In this document: positions 1-14,428 of the stretch, piece after piece
How positions within the stretch are numbered: the first letter of the stretch is position 1
How the letters are laid out: the number at the start of each line of letters is the position of its first letter
NCBI GenBank assembly: GCA_025093555.1
Contig: JAIWNF010000069.1
Coordinates: 140,371 to 204,370 of the forward strand
Source of the DNA: Circinella umbellata
Taxonomy: Eukaryota > Mucoromycota > Mucoromycetes > Mucorales > Lichtheimiaceae
Length of the DNA stretch: 64,000 nucleotides
Direction of reading: 5' to 3'
Program-made: the position numbers and the translations under genes
Notes under the pieces: generated by a model
Database searches by the model: none
Told to the model about the DNA's origin: nothing
What the model saw: the letters and a program-made list of their open reading frames with translations, nothing else

Positions 1-866
1 CTCTTTTTTAAAGCACGAACACCTCTTCTTCTCCTTTTGTCTCTCCCCCCCGTTCCTCCCCCAATATACACAAGGCCCCAACTTTTTGTTTCTCGAAATT
101 CCTCTTTTCTTCAAAAGAACATTGGTAATTTCTTTTTATTTACCTTGCAGCTACGGAATCCTTAGTGTCATCGGCATCCCAAAATAGAATTTTACCGGCC
201 TCTGAAACTGCCAAGCTTGAAATAATGGCGATCGGTAACGAATTAGTGTTGCTAAACATAACACATGCTGTAACGAAACGTCTATAGGCTCGATTTAAAC
301 CAACCGCTCGGGATGTCAATTGACTTAAAGTATAAGATAGCCCAGCAAAAACAATATAAAAACAAGGTATAGGCCAAAATGCCAAGAGTTTCTCCATAGA
401 AATAGTGGACGCAATGTTGCTAAATAATAAACATGGAGTGAAAAACACCATATTTAGTTTTGATAACCACTAAAAAAAAAAAAAGATAAATTATTTAGTT
501 ATCAAATCCAATCTCCTCTTCTTTTTTACAACTATGATTTATTTCCATGGTAACAAATGAGATAATTACATCCCCATTCCCCCATGCTTAAAAAAAAAAC
601 TCAACAAATTATATCCTTTTTTTTTCTTTTACCTTTTGTTTATCATTACTGAAATATCCTAACTTTGTCAAGCAGAATCCAAAGAAGACAATGATCATGA
701 CTTGTAAAACGGCCTAGATTAGATTTATAATATAAATTTGTGTTTGGAAAGGGGGTGGAGTTTAGTAATTAATTGTATAGCATAATAATTTAATAATGAA
801 GAGCGTGACGGGTTGCTTAGCGAATTCTTTTTTTACCTGGATAGCCGAAATGATAAGTAACAGCAT
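1..866 (-). CDS. Auxin-efflux-carrier-type membrane transporter, 5' part only
   Basis: Three exons can be rebuilt on the minus strand: 837..866, 633..713 and 144..469, all with GT..AG borders and matching phases. They give about 145 residues starting MLLLIISAIQ. The sequence is almost wholly hydrophobic, with a conserved block FFGFCLTKLGYFS, then LNMVFFTPCLLFSNIA and FSNTNSLPIAIISSL. These are the hallmarks of the N-terminal membrane half of the PIN-like Mem_trans family, which in fungi includes the yeast ECM3-type ER or vacuolar proteins. The third exon ends in phase 2 at 144, and the next intron runs off the left edge, so the loop and C-terminal membrane half are missing. The start was chosen because its short exon splices in frame to the conserved block. 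The substrate is unknown. Confidence 0.85.
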
Positions 867-1792
867 AATTTAAAAGGTTGATAAAGAAAAAAAAATGTAT
901 AAGTTTCTATGAAAAAAAGAAAAAGAAATTGGGAAAAGAATATAGTAATAAAAGAAGAAGAGAAAGAAAGAAAAAAAAAGATAAAGATAGAAATATATAT
1001 ATACAAGGAAAAGTATCAATGAATAATAGTCAAGTAAATCCGATTGAATCCATTTCCCAAACTTTTGGTTCCGGGTTTTTATGTCTTTTTTTTTCGGATT
1101 TTTGAGCCCTTCATTTGTTTTGAGTTATTATGCTGCCGATGAAAAATATAGTAACTTTTTTTTTCCGGCAAATGTTGCGTTGATCTATGCTTTCTATTTA
1201 GTACTCTTCTCCCCCCCCCTTTTTTCTTTTTAGTCTTTCTGTTTATATTCTCTAATTTTTTTTTGTTTGGTGTTTCATGTTTTTTAATCCCATAATTCTA
1301 GAATCTTGCATATTTGTTTCGTGCAAGGACCAACATTATTTACATGTGTTATATAATTATACTATGTGTATAACATGAACTTGCATCTAAATTTACATGA
1401 ATGATAATTATTTTACCGAGAACTCTCTCTCTCTCACTTTCTTTTTTCTTTTCTGATCATTTGCCCAATAAAAAAAAGTCAAATTAGATCAAACAAAACA
1501 AACAAAGAAAAAAAAAAGAAAATACAGAAAAGGGTACCTCTTTTTCTTATTACAACTAAAAATAATAATTACTTTAAAAAAAAGCTTTTTTTTTTTTTTT
1601 GGGTGCTGCGTTAGCACATGTTTAGGAAAAGATTAAAACGAGAGGAAAAGCCGAACAGAGTCAAAGAAGAAAAAGAAAAGGTATGTATTGTTATATTCAT
1701 ATATTTATAACTATATCAAGAAAGAATTTGATTTGTTCGCACTGTTATATTATGTGTTATATTTTGTATTATTATTATATTTGATGTTTGCT
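867..1792. other. Intergenic, low complexity
   Basis: This lies between the 5' end of the transporter and the 3' end of the dynein light chain gene. It is rich in A and T runs and short purine or pyrimidine tracts. The one plus-strand open frame here (878..1105) is lysine-rich, from poly-A. I see no gene. Confidence 0.6.
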
Positions 1793-2358
1793 CTAAGCAG
1801 ATTTGAATAACAAAATAGCAATTTGACCATGGTAAAAGTAAATGAAATGCTTGGATTCTAATAATCACGTTGAAATAATTTATGTTTTAGTTTTTCTGTA
1901 TCAAATCAGATGATTCCCACCCTTTCATCGCAGTAAAAATCATTTCTTCCCTATTTTATTATATATACTACAACACACACACACAGCATTATTTCCCCCC
2001 GCCCTTATAAAACTTTACCATGAGTCACATAACTGCCAAAGTTGCGACCAACAACACAGTGCCAAGTGACACCTATAATAAAAATAAAAAAAAACACGAT
2101 CAATTTTTCTTTTTCTTTTCATTTGATTCAATACGAACAATTCTGACACAAAACTTCCTCCTTCTCCTCTTCCTCTTTTTTCCCATTGCAATAAATTTAT
2201 ATTTTACCATATTTCTTGTCGAATTCACGCTTAATGTGAGAAGCAATATCCTTTTCAATGTTAAATTTTTCCAAAGCTTGAGTACTACACTCAATAGCTT
2301 CTTGTTGCATCTCTTCGCTCATATCAGCACTCTTGATGACTGCTTTGGTATCCGACAT
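1793..2358 (-). CDS. DYN2: Dynein light chain LC8 (DYNLL/Dyn2 type)
   Basis: Three exons (2208..2358, 2019..2072, 1793..1857) join in phase to an 89-residue protein, the normal length of LC8. It starts [19 protein letters not shown], runs through an [18 protein letters not shown] helix, and has the strand segment [16 protein letters not shown] that forms the dimer and target-binding groove. It ends [16 protein letters not shown]8 is a homodimeric hub that binds short linear motifs in the dynein intermediate chain, nuclear pore proteins and many others, in the cytoplasm and on microtubules. The protein is so conserved that the call is certain even though each exon is short. Stop is at 1793..1795. 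The gene lies head-to-tail with the transporter. Confidence 0.97.
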
Positions 2359-4528
2359 TTTTTGAATTAAAAACTACATAACATAAAAAAAAAAATCCCA
2401 GTTCCCATACTTATTAAACGAGATGAACTAAAACAAAAAAAAAAGATATTTTACAATTTAAAAGAAAAACTTACATTTCTTAGTTAAACAAAAGAAAAAG
2501 ATGAATTATTCAGATGACAGATGACAAGAAAAAAAAAGAAAAAAAAAAACGTGAATCCCTTTAAAAAAAAAAGCGTGCGTGAGGTTTTGTAATAAATTGA
2601 ATGAAAAAAAAAGAGCGCGAGGGAGTTCGAAAAACAAGAAAAAAAAAAACGTTGTAATTTATTTATTTTTCAACCCTTTTCTTTTTTTTCTCTCCTTTTT
2701 GAATAATCCCTTTTCTTTTATATTCAAACATATATATCAAAGAACAAAAAGGACTCTTGTTTTTTGTTCATAAAAGAAAAATGTAATGTGACGTATCTAG
2801 TTTAAATAGAGTACTTTTTATTTTTTGTTGATCGCATTTTCAAAAAGAGTTTCCTTTTTTCTCCCCTTAAAAACAAACATCTTTCCACGTTTGTGCGTTA
2901 TATAATCCTAGTACTCTTAAATCAAACGCCTGGTTTGGATGTAGCTGTACATATAATCCAAAGAATGTTTCTGATCAAACTTATACAAATAAATGAATAT
3001 ATGTGTCACTTTTTGAAATGTTATAGGGGTGGGGAGGAAGACAGAAAGGGGGGGTGGATTTATAATGGGATAGATCAAATTTTGATAGAGGGAAAAAGAA
3101 TATACATTATAGCAAGTTAGGTACGTAGTATGCTTAACAACAACCCCGTCTCACCATGACAACCGTATGAAGAGTGGAATCAAAACATAACTCTTTTAAG
3201 AGATACATCATACTTGTTGCTACGTTACTTTACAATTTTTTTTGTTTTTCGCTCATGATAGCAACATATCTTTAATACTATGAATTTTATTTTTATTTTC
3301 CGTCATGCAAAAAAAAAAATCTGTTATATTATAAATTATGCTTTCGTGGATAACAAAAAAAAATCTGAATTACGCGTACATACTGAAACGGCGTTTTCCG
3401 TTTTTAAATTGATCCCATATAATAATTTTGAGTTGTTGGTTAAGCAAAGTTTCTGGTTTATTCTTTTCTATCCCCGAAAAAAATAAAGCAGACTTTCCAA
3501 TTAAGGAAATCTTGCACACTGTTTGACAAGTGGAAACCAGAAAAAGAAAAATAAGTGTGGGGGGGGGGGTAAAGTCCTTTTTCTTTTCTCCGAGGGGGAG
3601 AAGATCATTGGCATGAAGAAGCAAGGAGAAAGGAGGCAAAAAAAAAAAATGAGCTGAAAAAATGAAAAAGAATCTCCTTCTCTTTTCTTTACTGTTTCAT
3701 ATGCTTTTTTTTTCTTTTACTCTGTCTATTTCTTTGATATAAACTTTTATATAAATAGTTTAAAATAATCCTTTTCCCTCTCGCACCCCCCCAAAAAGAA
3801 AAGTACAAGATATTGGGAAATGTTGTGTAATTCTTAATTTCAACATATTATCATCCATTGTCATACGATGTCCCATCATCAACACTAACTAAGCTTATTT
3901 CTCAAAACTTACGCAAAAAAAAAATAGTTATAACAATATTATTTTTATTCCTTTTCTTTTTTTTTCTTTTTTTTTGGGGGGGGCTTCTAAAAACTGTATA
4001 CCTAGTAAAAAAAATGTACATGAGATATAATAATGATCATTAAAAAAAAACATAAAAAAAAAGAGGTTGTTTAAGGAAAGAATAATCGAGATGATAAAAA
4101 AAAATAATTGAGTTAGTTTATATAAAATATAATACAAGTGGGAATATATGAATGGGTTGTTTGTTTGTACCTATATATATATATATATATATATATAAGA
4201 ATGTTGGGGGGGGAGGGAGGGAGGGTATGTATATTATGTGTATAGATATATATATGAATAATTCATAAATGTTATAAAGTTGATGTGAGTTTTTTTTTTT
4301 GGTATCACAACAAAACGCACCACGAAAAAAAAATAGGCGTGCGATGATATAGGGTTTGTTAGTTTGTGTCATAATATGATAAAATGATAGGTTGTTAATA
4401 GTAATAGTAATAATAATAGTAAAGAGGTAAGAGATATATAAAGATAGACTAGAGGAATATTATAGGTGTTTAGAGTGAGTGAGTGAATGAATTGAAGTGT
4501 GTGTGTGTGTGTGTTGTAGATGATGTTG
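2359..4528. other. Intergenic, simple-sequence rich
   Basis: This is the 5' flank of the LC8 gene and the 3' flank of the homeobox gene. It contains A and T runs, G runs near 3560 and 3976, a TA dinucleotide tract near 4173-4196 and a GT tract near 4498-4513. Open frames on both strands are low complexity. No gene was recognised. Confidence 0.55.
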
Positions 4529-5937
4529 TTATCTTCGACGTAATGCTGTAGATTGATGATGGTGATGATGTTGATGGCCAGTGCGTCGTTTAATTGATGT
4601 TGCTGTTTCATAGGAAGGTCCATATTTTGGGCCATGCTTTGTAATATCCACATCAATGGAGGATGAACTAGACCTTTTACGACCTCTTCGAATGGATGGT
4701 GGTAATTCATCTAAATAAATAAAAACATTGTTAATTCATATTTATCTTTGTAAAAAAAAAAAGTAAAAAAGTAACTAAAAATTTACCTCGTCCAGCAGCA
4801 TAAGGTAAAATATCAAGAGTTCCGTGATCTTCTTCTTCGCCTAACATACGAGCCTGTCGTTCTTTTTGAAGCATTGGTTGGAGAATACGTCGTCGGGCAT
4901 TAATGAACCAATTACTGATTTGATTGAGCGTGAGATTTGTCTGACGTGCAAGTGCTGCCTTTTCATCTTCGGTTGGATACGGGTGCTTTTTATGTCTAGA
5001 TAACCATTCACGTAAAATAGCTGTTACAGCTTTTGGTAAATTACCACGGCGTCGCTTTACTAAATTATTGTTACTACCAGAGTTTGATGTTGTTGGTGTT
5101 GTTGGGGATGGTAATGGTTGCTTTCGATGAGAAGGATGATGATGAAGTGGAATGACAGAAGTAGGTGTTGTCGGCGTAGTGGGAGGTAAAGAAGGATGAG
5201 AGGGATTATCCATTAGTGGCATTGGTGTGGATGAAGAATGAGGTGATGCAGGAGAAGATGTAGATGAAGATGATATAGAAAGGGAATCATCACCAATCAC
5301 TGAACCAGCAGTGTTAGTATAATGTGTAGCTGTTGATGTTCGTCTGCTCATTTGTTGTTGTTGTTTTCGTGACATATAATAAGGTCGATATCTTCTATTA
5401 TTACGTGGTGAAGATAATAATTCATCATGTGAATATAAAGGCGGGGTAGGTGAGGACGCTACAGAAGGTATCGGAGACGCTTGTATTTCACTATACTCTG
5501 TCATACGAGAATACCAAAAAAAAAAAAAGAGATCAGTTATTGACATTTTTTTTAACTTTATTATTATTATTAGCATCCAGTAAAAGTTGTTATTTTTTTA
5601 CCTCGAATATCAGTCCAGAATTTTTCATTATGCTCAAGCATACGGTGAATACGTTTTTTATGAGTTTCAATATATTGACCGTAATGAGGATCACCATATG
5701 GAATGTGAATGTGTTGAAGTCCACCATTATTATTTTTAGAAAACTGATGGTCATGAAACAGAATGACGGGACTAAAAGTACGTGACTATATGAATAAAGA
5801 AATAATAATAAAGACGAAAAAAAAAACTCTCTCTAATTAGAATATAAATTTTATTATCACTATTATCTAATAAAATAATGTTAAAATAGTAGTGGAAAAC
5901 TTACTCTTGTTGGTGATGTTGGAAGATAAGATGACAT
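4529..5937 (-). CDS. TALE-class homeodomain transcription factor
   Basis: Four exons (5905..5937, 5602..5785, 4787..5497, 4529..4710) join in phase to about 369 residues beginning MSSYLPTSPTR. Residues about 73-218 are a disordered, Ser/Thr/Pro-rich stretch with SP and TP sites. The homeodomain follows at about 219-280. It starts KRRRGNLPKAVTAILREWL, carries the extra HPYP loop that defines the TALE class, and has a recognition helix with NQISNWFINARRR (W, N and R in the DNA-contact positions). The C-terminal tail has two Arg/Lys clusters and a His-rich run. It is expected to be a nuclear, sequence-specific DNA-binding protein. In fungi this class includes mating and developmental regulators, but nothing near it looks like a mating-type (HMG) locus. 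An upstream exon splices through an acceptor inside what looks like a longer open frame; phase agreement fixes the choice. Confidence 0.93.
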
Positions 5938-8900
5938 GTTTATATATATAAATGTGTTGTACGTTTAATTTTTTGGGTAGGGAAAGAGAAAGAAAGAGAG
6001 GGAGAAAGAGAAAGTGGGATAAGGTTATTTGTTGTTTGAGCTGTCAATTTATTATGTTCTTAATTTTCTGGCAGGAGATTCTGATTTGAAATTCACGTCA
6101 AAAGGGTTATTCCAGGTTTCTTCTACTTTTTTTTTATCTTATTGTTAGTCACTAGACTTGTTGTTTCTTTTTTATCGCATGGAATGGTTTTTTGTTTTTC
6201 GGCGTGTATGTATGTGTATGTTGTTGCTTGTTTCAACAAGAAAAAGTGAAGATGGTTAAGACCAAAAAAAAAAGGGAAAAAAAAAGAGCAATAGAAATCG
6301 ACAAGAGAGAGAGAGAGAAATGGATTAAATGAGAACCTACCTTTATATGACAAAAGCCACCTGTGCAACGCGTGACCTATTGATGAAAAAACCCGAAAAG
6401 TGACATTTATGGATCATATGAGTTGTTATTATAATTTTTTTCGCGCGCGCCAATTTTCATCTTTTTTTTTTTTGATTGATTCTTTTATTTATTTTGGTTC
6501 GTTTCTTGTTTTTTTATTCACTATTTTCTTGATTAATTTTTAATAGTCAACAAAACTGCCAGGAGAAATAATAATAATTACATGTAATTTACAAGAAAAG
6601 AGAGTTTATATTTGTTGTATGTGTTTTACTTTTTTGATGTATATATGTATATGTATGTATGTGTGGGTAATCGAATTTAAGCGGGAAAAAAAATCAACGT
6701 TAAAAAAAAATGTTGGGGGGAGGGGAGAGGGAAGCAACAAGGAACTTTTGCTGCGAAAAAAAAGAGATGCTGATGTTGATATTGATGTTGCTGTGTGTGT
6801 ATGTTGTTGTGTGTGTGTGAGAAAGTTTACTATCTTGAAGTATATAAAAAAAAGAATAATATATATGTATGTGTGTGTGTGTGTGATAATTATGGATTAT
6901 ATCGGAGGGTTAACGCTTTGACCATCTGAGTAGATCCCGCTTTTGGTTAAGTTTGATAAAAAAAGAGTCCCCTTCTTTGGGAATGTCGCTAGTGGAGTTG
7001 CTTAGTTGATACTGTTGCTATAGTAGCAATATATGTAACTATGTTACCACGAGTTTTTTCTAAGCTTAAACAGATTCCTCTATCTTTTACTCTCCCACTC
7101 CCCCCAAAAGAAAATATCAATCAAATGATCTTCTTTTACTTTATTTCTTTTTCCCCGAGTGGGTAATGGCGTGTGCACACTTTTATACATATATATTTCC
7201 TGATAAATGATTGGAAATATGTGCATAAAAAAAAGATTGTACATTGAAATATCGAGTGAGAATAAATGTGTACAGATACTATTTTTTATTTTTTTTGGCA
7301 TACATTACTTGCAGCTTCTTTATTCTTAATAAAAATATTAATAATATAAAAAAAACGCCACATTACGTTTGATTTTTTGTTTAAAGGGTAATGTTGTCCA
7401 AATATAGAAAAGTCGCGCAATCCATCTAATTTCATTCGGTACTATGAATTTATCTTTTTTAAAAGAAAACATTGACCATTTTTGTTTTATATGTAATTAA
7501 TGATTATACAAATGACCTTATTTTTTTTTAATTATAATAGGAATCTCTTTGTAATAATAATAATAATAAACATCGAGCTTTATTTTTCTTATGATATTTA
7601 TTTAAAAAGCATAATAATAAAGTTACTACAAGAACAAAAAAAAAGTAGTTAGCAGAAGTAATAGTGGTACAAAAAGCTATCAAATAATATATAATAAGAC
7701 TTTGTTGCTCGATATAGATAACCAAAACGTGAATACGAATGATTTCTTGTATTGTGTGATCATAAATGATAGTTATAATTTATATCTGTGTGTGTCAAAC
7801 TTTCTCCCTTCCCTTTTTTTTTCCCTTTCATTGTTGTTGTACATGTGTTCTAATATATTTTTATTTTTTTTTTACTTTCCACTTGAAAATGACAGGTATT
7901 GTATGTTTCCTAAGAATGAATATATTGATGACATTATTATGTAATGACTTATTGAAATAATTCAGGAAAGAGAGAAGGCTTTTTTTTATTATTTTACAGT
8001 ATGTAACACTTTATTTATCTTTTTTGGCATGTCACTTGCCAACTTCCGTTTATTATTCCCTCTCCTTTTTTGATCCAAATATCTGGATTTGGGAAGAATC
8101 AACATAAGAAAATAAAAAGGAAAACAATCAGATAAATAAAAAAAAAACCATGATAAACGGAAATGATAAAGTAACGCATTAAAAAATAGAAGTTTAAGAA
8201 GTCTAAGCAATCATTACTTTACTTGCTATCATTTTATATAGAAAAGTTGATTTTTAATATCCATCATGTTTTAGTTAGTTTTGTTGCCATTCATTTTATA
8301 TACTATCTTTTGTTCTTTTACTTGACAATTATTTTCATAAATATATATATTATAATAAAAATGAGGGCTTTTTTTTTTCATTACTCAAATATGAATTATA
8401 GTTTCAAATTCTCCTCCTACTCTACATGAACAAACACTTCTCGGCCACCTTCCAGCGTTTTCTTTTGTGAATATCATAATATAAAAACAAAGTTATGGTT
8501 ACCCACAATTTATTCCTCTTCCTCTTCCTCCTCCTCCCCCCTTCTGCTGGTGCACAAAAAAAAACTTTGTGCAACAGATTTTTTGAGGACTTCAAAGAAG
8601 AAGTAAAATTGACTGCTTAATTGATAAAAAGCGATATACAGTATAATGAAAGAATTGTACAAATGTAACAAAATAATGTCAAATCGAACAATACCCGATT
8701 TACAAATCCGCACCTTTTTTTTTTTTTAGAAACCTCTCGTTCGCTCGTGTTGATGCATAATATCATGGAAAAAGGTTGAATATATAGTATATATGTTCGC
8801 ATATACCCGAGAAACTGTTTGTTTTTCATTATGCAACCCATTCCCATCAATCCATTTGCTTTTGTTTTTCTCTGTCTCCCCCGTCCCATCCCATCCCCCT

Positions 8901-11900
8901 TTTTTTTTACTCCCCCAAATTACTTTTGTTGCCGTGGGTTTACTTTTTTAAGGAAAACAAGTTTAGAAAGATGCGCGGAGAACAAGTAATAATTTTTTTT
9001 CAAAAAAGTTAACTGACAATAAAGAAGTACAAGTATAATAATAAGACTCCTATGGTCTCTCGTTATTATAAAAAAAAGTTCTGAGAAAACAAGATGAAGG
9101 AAAACAAAGTTCGGGGAGTGGGCCGACGTTTGGATCTTTATTATGAGTAGTAATACTAGTACAGAAAACAAACTATTATTATTATGATTCTTATTGTGTT
9201 TATAGGGATTATTTATTACGTTACGTATCAGTAAATTAGAAACGGAAGTTTGATCAATCATGTCATTTGATAAGAAATTTATCATCTTTTCCCCATTTTG
9301 ATTATAACTTTTTTTCTAATATTAACTAATCAATTATTCATTCTATTATTTTTACTATTTCTACTATTGCGATTTTCTATTGAAATGTTAAATATATATA
9401 TATATATATATATTGTATATAGATGTCCACATAACTACTGCTAAGCAAGCAAAAATAAGAACCTTTTTTTTTGTTACATCACATTTTTGTTGTTGCTGTT
9501 GTTGGTCAAGCCCACAAACATGTAGTACATATACTAACTAGTATTTACTTCCTCATACACAATTAAGTACAAGCCTTCTATTATTTTCCTAAAGTGGATT
9601 ATTGTTGTCATATTCATTATTAAGGATATTGAAAATATATGATTTTCCCTTTTTTTTACACATGAATAATAACAATATATGATAATCATTTGATAAAAAC
9701 CATTCTGTTAAGTGTATAAATAAAAGATACATATATTATTAGATATTTGGGGGGGGGGGCGACTGGTTTTTTTTTGGGGGGGAGAAGAGGAGATTGAATT
9801 AAGAGAAGAAGAATATATAGCTATTAAAAATTGTTTTTAATGCAAGTATAGATTGTAACAACAACTTATTCATATGTTTTTAGTAGTATTATTGTAACAC
9901 AATTATTACCCAAAATAATGATAACTTGTATATTTTGTATGGTACATTGTTATCTGAGGCTTAGCTGTCAAACAATCCCATCAAAATAAAAGGAAAAGAT
10001 TACACTAAAATAATAACAAGCTTTTTTTTACTACACAAGTTCTTTCCTTTTTATAAATTATATGCGCAATGATATCCCATCACACGCATGTTTAACTTTG
10101 ATAATAATAATAAACCCAAGACTATGTATTTTTATATTTTTCACTCGTCTCATATAACTTTTTAATTATGCGTCGTACTTCATGTCTTTTTTTTTTTCTC
10201 ACTCTCATTTTATTTTATTTTATTTTGTATTAATCGTTTAGGCGAAAATCTTATAAAGTTAAGTTTCTTTTCAAAAAATAAAGTTTTTGAACTTTCTGTT
10301 CTCTCTCTCTCTCTCTTTCTCACTTTTTTTTCCCTTCTAATTGGAATCTTTGGTTATAAAATGATAGAATGTAACAAAGAGAAGTTTCTTTGTGATACTT
10401 TACATCTGGTCTTATCGACATGTGTTTAATTTGGGGGGAGGAGAAGATTCAAGAGAAAGAGAGAAAAACACTGAACGCGATGAGTGGTGGGAGATAAAAA
10501 AAAACACAATGATTATATGTGATCAGTGCATCAACGTTTTTTTCTTTTTGGTCTTTGTATCATAATATTGTACATGAAAATCAAAGATATCACATGGATA
10601 ATATAATAGTAATAGTTAGAACATATATAACAGTAAAAAAAAAAGGGGGGAGATGGGTTGGACAGCATTTGTAATTTACACATAGCACTTTTTGAAACGG
10701 GGTGTGAGAAAGTTCCGAATTCTTGGTTAAATTTCGAAATAAGACCGAGATTGGGGGGGAGAGAGAGAGAGAGAAGAAACGAAAAAATATGGGCAAATAT
10801 GAATGATTCATATGTTACATATGTACATTCCTGTATATTTTAAATACATTAGCTAGTAGTTTATAATATACTATCATCACTGACAACAACAACAACAACA
10901 ACAACACCAGTAAACTTTAAGTATATTTATAAATCATGTTGGGGTAGGGGAAAAATGAACGAGAAAAAGTTTATGATACGCGATCGAGAATATATAAGTC
11001 GTCGGGTTATTTTTTTTTTCTTACGCAATCAACAACAAGATTATGTTATGGGAATATCATCGAGAAAAAGGTTGGATGATCTTTTTTGATAGTCCCTGAA
11101 ACTTTTTGCTGAGTAAGCTTAATACATATTAAGAATGATGAACCATGCTTATAAATAGGTGAGTCTGATTTGTTATTGATAATGATAATGATGATAATAA
11201 AAGTTGTCACTGATCGGGTACGACCGTACTTTCCAATTTTTTTTATAACATACGTACTTTACAAAAAAACATTAGAAAGAAAAAAAAAAGGTTCGATGAC
11301 AACCTATGCTACTACGTATAGATGGTGTGTCTGTATAGAGATTTTTTTTTGTATACGTGTGCATAAATGTGTAATCTCTCTTTCTTAAAAAAAAGATCCA
11401 CACAATTCTTTGTATAAATAGAAAGATCAATTGCAATAGATGATCAATAAATGAATGAAAAATTATGCTCTTAGACCCCATAGCATATAATATTGTATAC
11501 TGTTTATATGTATCTAAGAAATATTAATTCTATATCTAAATAATGAGCCTTTCTTCTTCAACTTTTATTATCGTCGCTTTCTAGGTAGTAAAAAACGACA
11601 GGTATGGATTAGGGGTTTCTTTTTACTTTTGCTTTAAAAAGAAAGTCGAAGAATAAAAAGAAAATGAAAGAAATAAAAAATGGGTTGTCCCCCATTTCCT
11701 TTTCCCATAAGGAAGATGAGTGGGAAGGTGTACAACGATACCTCCAGCCATTCCCAAAAAACGCGGGCACGTGATCTAACAAAATCAAAAAAAAAATACT
11801 TTCCGTCTTTTGTATGCATTGAGAAATGAAGAACAATTTTAGTGCCAACATTTCTTTTAGTAACAAATTTAATATGAATTTAAATAAAAAGTATTGAAAA

Positions 11901-14428
11901 AATTAAAAAGTTGATGAAGAATAAGAAAACGACTATGGTTATATGTATCGAGTGGATGGGAGCATGTCTATTAGATGATGTAATATTATAATCTATGTGT
12001 AAAATAGTGCGTCACTTTATAATGTATTATATTCATCCGAGTATCTGTTTATATCTAACTAAGTATCGAACTGGAAAGATGTAGAAAATGTTCTAACAGT
12101 TTGAGAGCAGTACATATATGACATGTCACAATTTTGATGCTTTGCTTAATTATAAAATATTGGCGTACGTATCAAAATAATCATACTCTAATTATTTTGA
12201 AAAGGGGAGTTGTAGCTCATGTAATATAATAGTTGGTATTTTTGATGCCTCATTTCTTATTGCTATTATTTTTTCTTAAATAAAATATTTTATGAGCAAA
12301 AGATAGTGGCATATATTTCTTTTCCAATTATTAAACGTATAACTTTTATTTACGTATTACTGAATTAATAAGTAGCTGTATGGTCATTAATATTAAAAAA
12401 TCGCTGTCTTTTAAGAACGCTGACAAGTTTATCGCTTGTTTCATATTTATTTATATGTATCACGAGCATTTACACTTTTACAGAATTAAAACGATTATTT
12501 TTACGGATGGTTTTGTTGTCAATGAAAAAAAAAAGATTATTACGTAGTACGTAATTTTAATCACTTGTATTGAAAATGATTTTCCAGTTTAAGAATGATA
12601 AAATATAATGTACTCACGATCTACAACAGATTTTCTACTAATATTTTTAACAAAATGTATATATTGTTACTATAAAAAAATAACCAAAATAATAATTTCT
12701 TTTTGCCTATTCAGTGACACTCGTCTCGTTTATTTTCAATAAGTTATCGTTGGAGCTACTTAACTAGAAGATGTCGATGTGGTTTTTTTTTGTTTGAAGA
12801 CACTAAGAATTGCATAAAGCAGTTTTTTCAACCTCATGATTTAACTCAGAATATAAAGATATAAATACAGTCGAATATAATCTTCATCATTTTCTTTTTA
12901 TTCTCTCTCTTTTATAACTATCATCATACACTGTATAGCACATATTGTAGATTCTCGTATTTTTTTTAACATTTCTATTATCTCAGCCAATAAGTCATAA
13001 ATCATCCAGTCTATCCTTCTTGTATCGAATTTCTACTGGTTCAACGTCCCCATCCGGTTTTTCTTCTGGTACTACTCGTAGGATACGTACCCTGGTTTTT
13101 TTCAATTATGTCTCTTCTGGTTAACAAGATTATCCTGAATAAGATCAATGTTTTTAAGCTATTATTGTCGGTTTCTTTTTAATGGTCAAGTGGGTTGTCA
13201 GTCTATATTTTCGTTACTGTCACACTGGTTACAAGTGCCATTTATTACTTTTCAAACGATACATTGTTCAGAGTAAGTAATTATTATGGTTCTATTTTTG
13301 GTTACGGATGATGATGAAAATTATATGTCATATTCATATACAGAAGACTAACTTTGAATATATCTTTTTTTTTTTTGCTCTGATTCATCGGGGGTAGGTC
13401 CTTTGGACCTGCTCCATTTTTTATACACTAGATCCTTAGAAAGACAACGATCGATAACGAAGAGCATTTATGTTGCTTCTTTCTGGATTTTAAAATTTGT
13501 GAGCATGTTGTCAGAACCTTCGACTGGTCTAGGGACCAATTACTTCTGTCCTTCAGGACTTCTGTACACTTGAGTAGTCCTATGCTTAAAAACGTGTATA
13601 AACTGATTTCTTATTCTCTTCAGTTTTTGGGAGAAAACAAAAATAGTAACTCTTTGGGTAGCACTACAATGTTTCACAAAAAATATTATTTACTCTTAGA
13701 TTAGATGTTATTGTGCCATTATATACTGTTTCCATACAACCATTTATTGACATTTCGATCTATCAATAACTTTTTTTAAGTCTTATTGCAAATGCCTTAG
13801 TAAACAACGCGCGGCTTTTTTATATGTAGTATGATGGTGTTTATAATGTATATATATTAATATTATTCAGGTTTATTGATATAGCCATGGTACATAACTA
13901 AATAAAAAAAAGGATGGTCATGGCTTCATATAGAATAAGTCACTTATCAACAATTACGTAGTATACTACGATTTTTAGCATTACTATATATAAACCTTTT
14001 AATTCGATTATCTTTCGCTATTCAATTTTTGCTTAAGTGCTTGTCATGATAGTAGCATAAGTAAAAAGTTGGATATTTTACTTTTCATTATACAAGTACA
14101 ATAAAAAAAAGTAGAGTCATGAAGTATACTTATAAGGCATACAAGTATAAAAATATATATAACCTTTCATTTGAAGTATTTTTGATGTTGAAACATATTT
14201 ATTATACAGGATGGATATGTATATATTCTTTAATAATGAATAAAATAATATGATACGCTTATCAGACAACTGAGTAGAAAGTCTACTTTTTTTTTGAGCC
14301 CTTTAAATATGTTATGATAACCTTTTCCTTTTTTCTAACTCCCAATTCCAGCAAAAAAAAAACAATTCCTTCAGACAAGCTTGATACAAAGATTATTATT
14401 AGTAGTAACTATTTTCAAAAATTATTTA
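5938..14428. other. 8.5-kb stretch without a recognisable gene
   Basis: I read both strands and found only short, low-complexity open frames dominated by Phe, Leu, Ile, Lys or Ser from homopolymers. Simple repeats include GT tracts at 6793-6880, a TA tract near 9391-9412, a G run near 9749, an ACA tract near 10886-10906 and many poly-A or poly-T runs. It lies upstream of the homeobox gene and downstream of UTP15. It may hold long UTRs, noncoding transcripts or regulatory DNA, but no splice-consistent exon set or RNA gene could be supported. A weak reverse-transcriptase-like reading near 13.4-13.6 kb was not accepted. Confidence 0.5.

Noticed and set aside
878..1105. Lys-rich plus-strand open frame
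   Set aside because: It is created by poly-A and AAG runs, has no domain or splice support, and lies in the 5' flank of the transporter gene.
2020..2370. Plus-strand frame of 116 codons
   Set aside because: It is the antisense shadow of dynein light chain exons 1 and 2, whose minus-strand reading is unmistakable.
13440..13660. Possible LINE reverse-transcriptase remnant reading CCFFLDFKI and downstream Leu/Ser-rich sequence
   Set aside because: Only one weak motif (FLDFK) and no other catalytic landmark; the composition is close to background.
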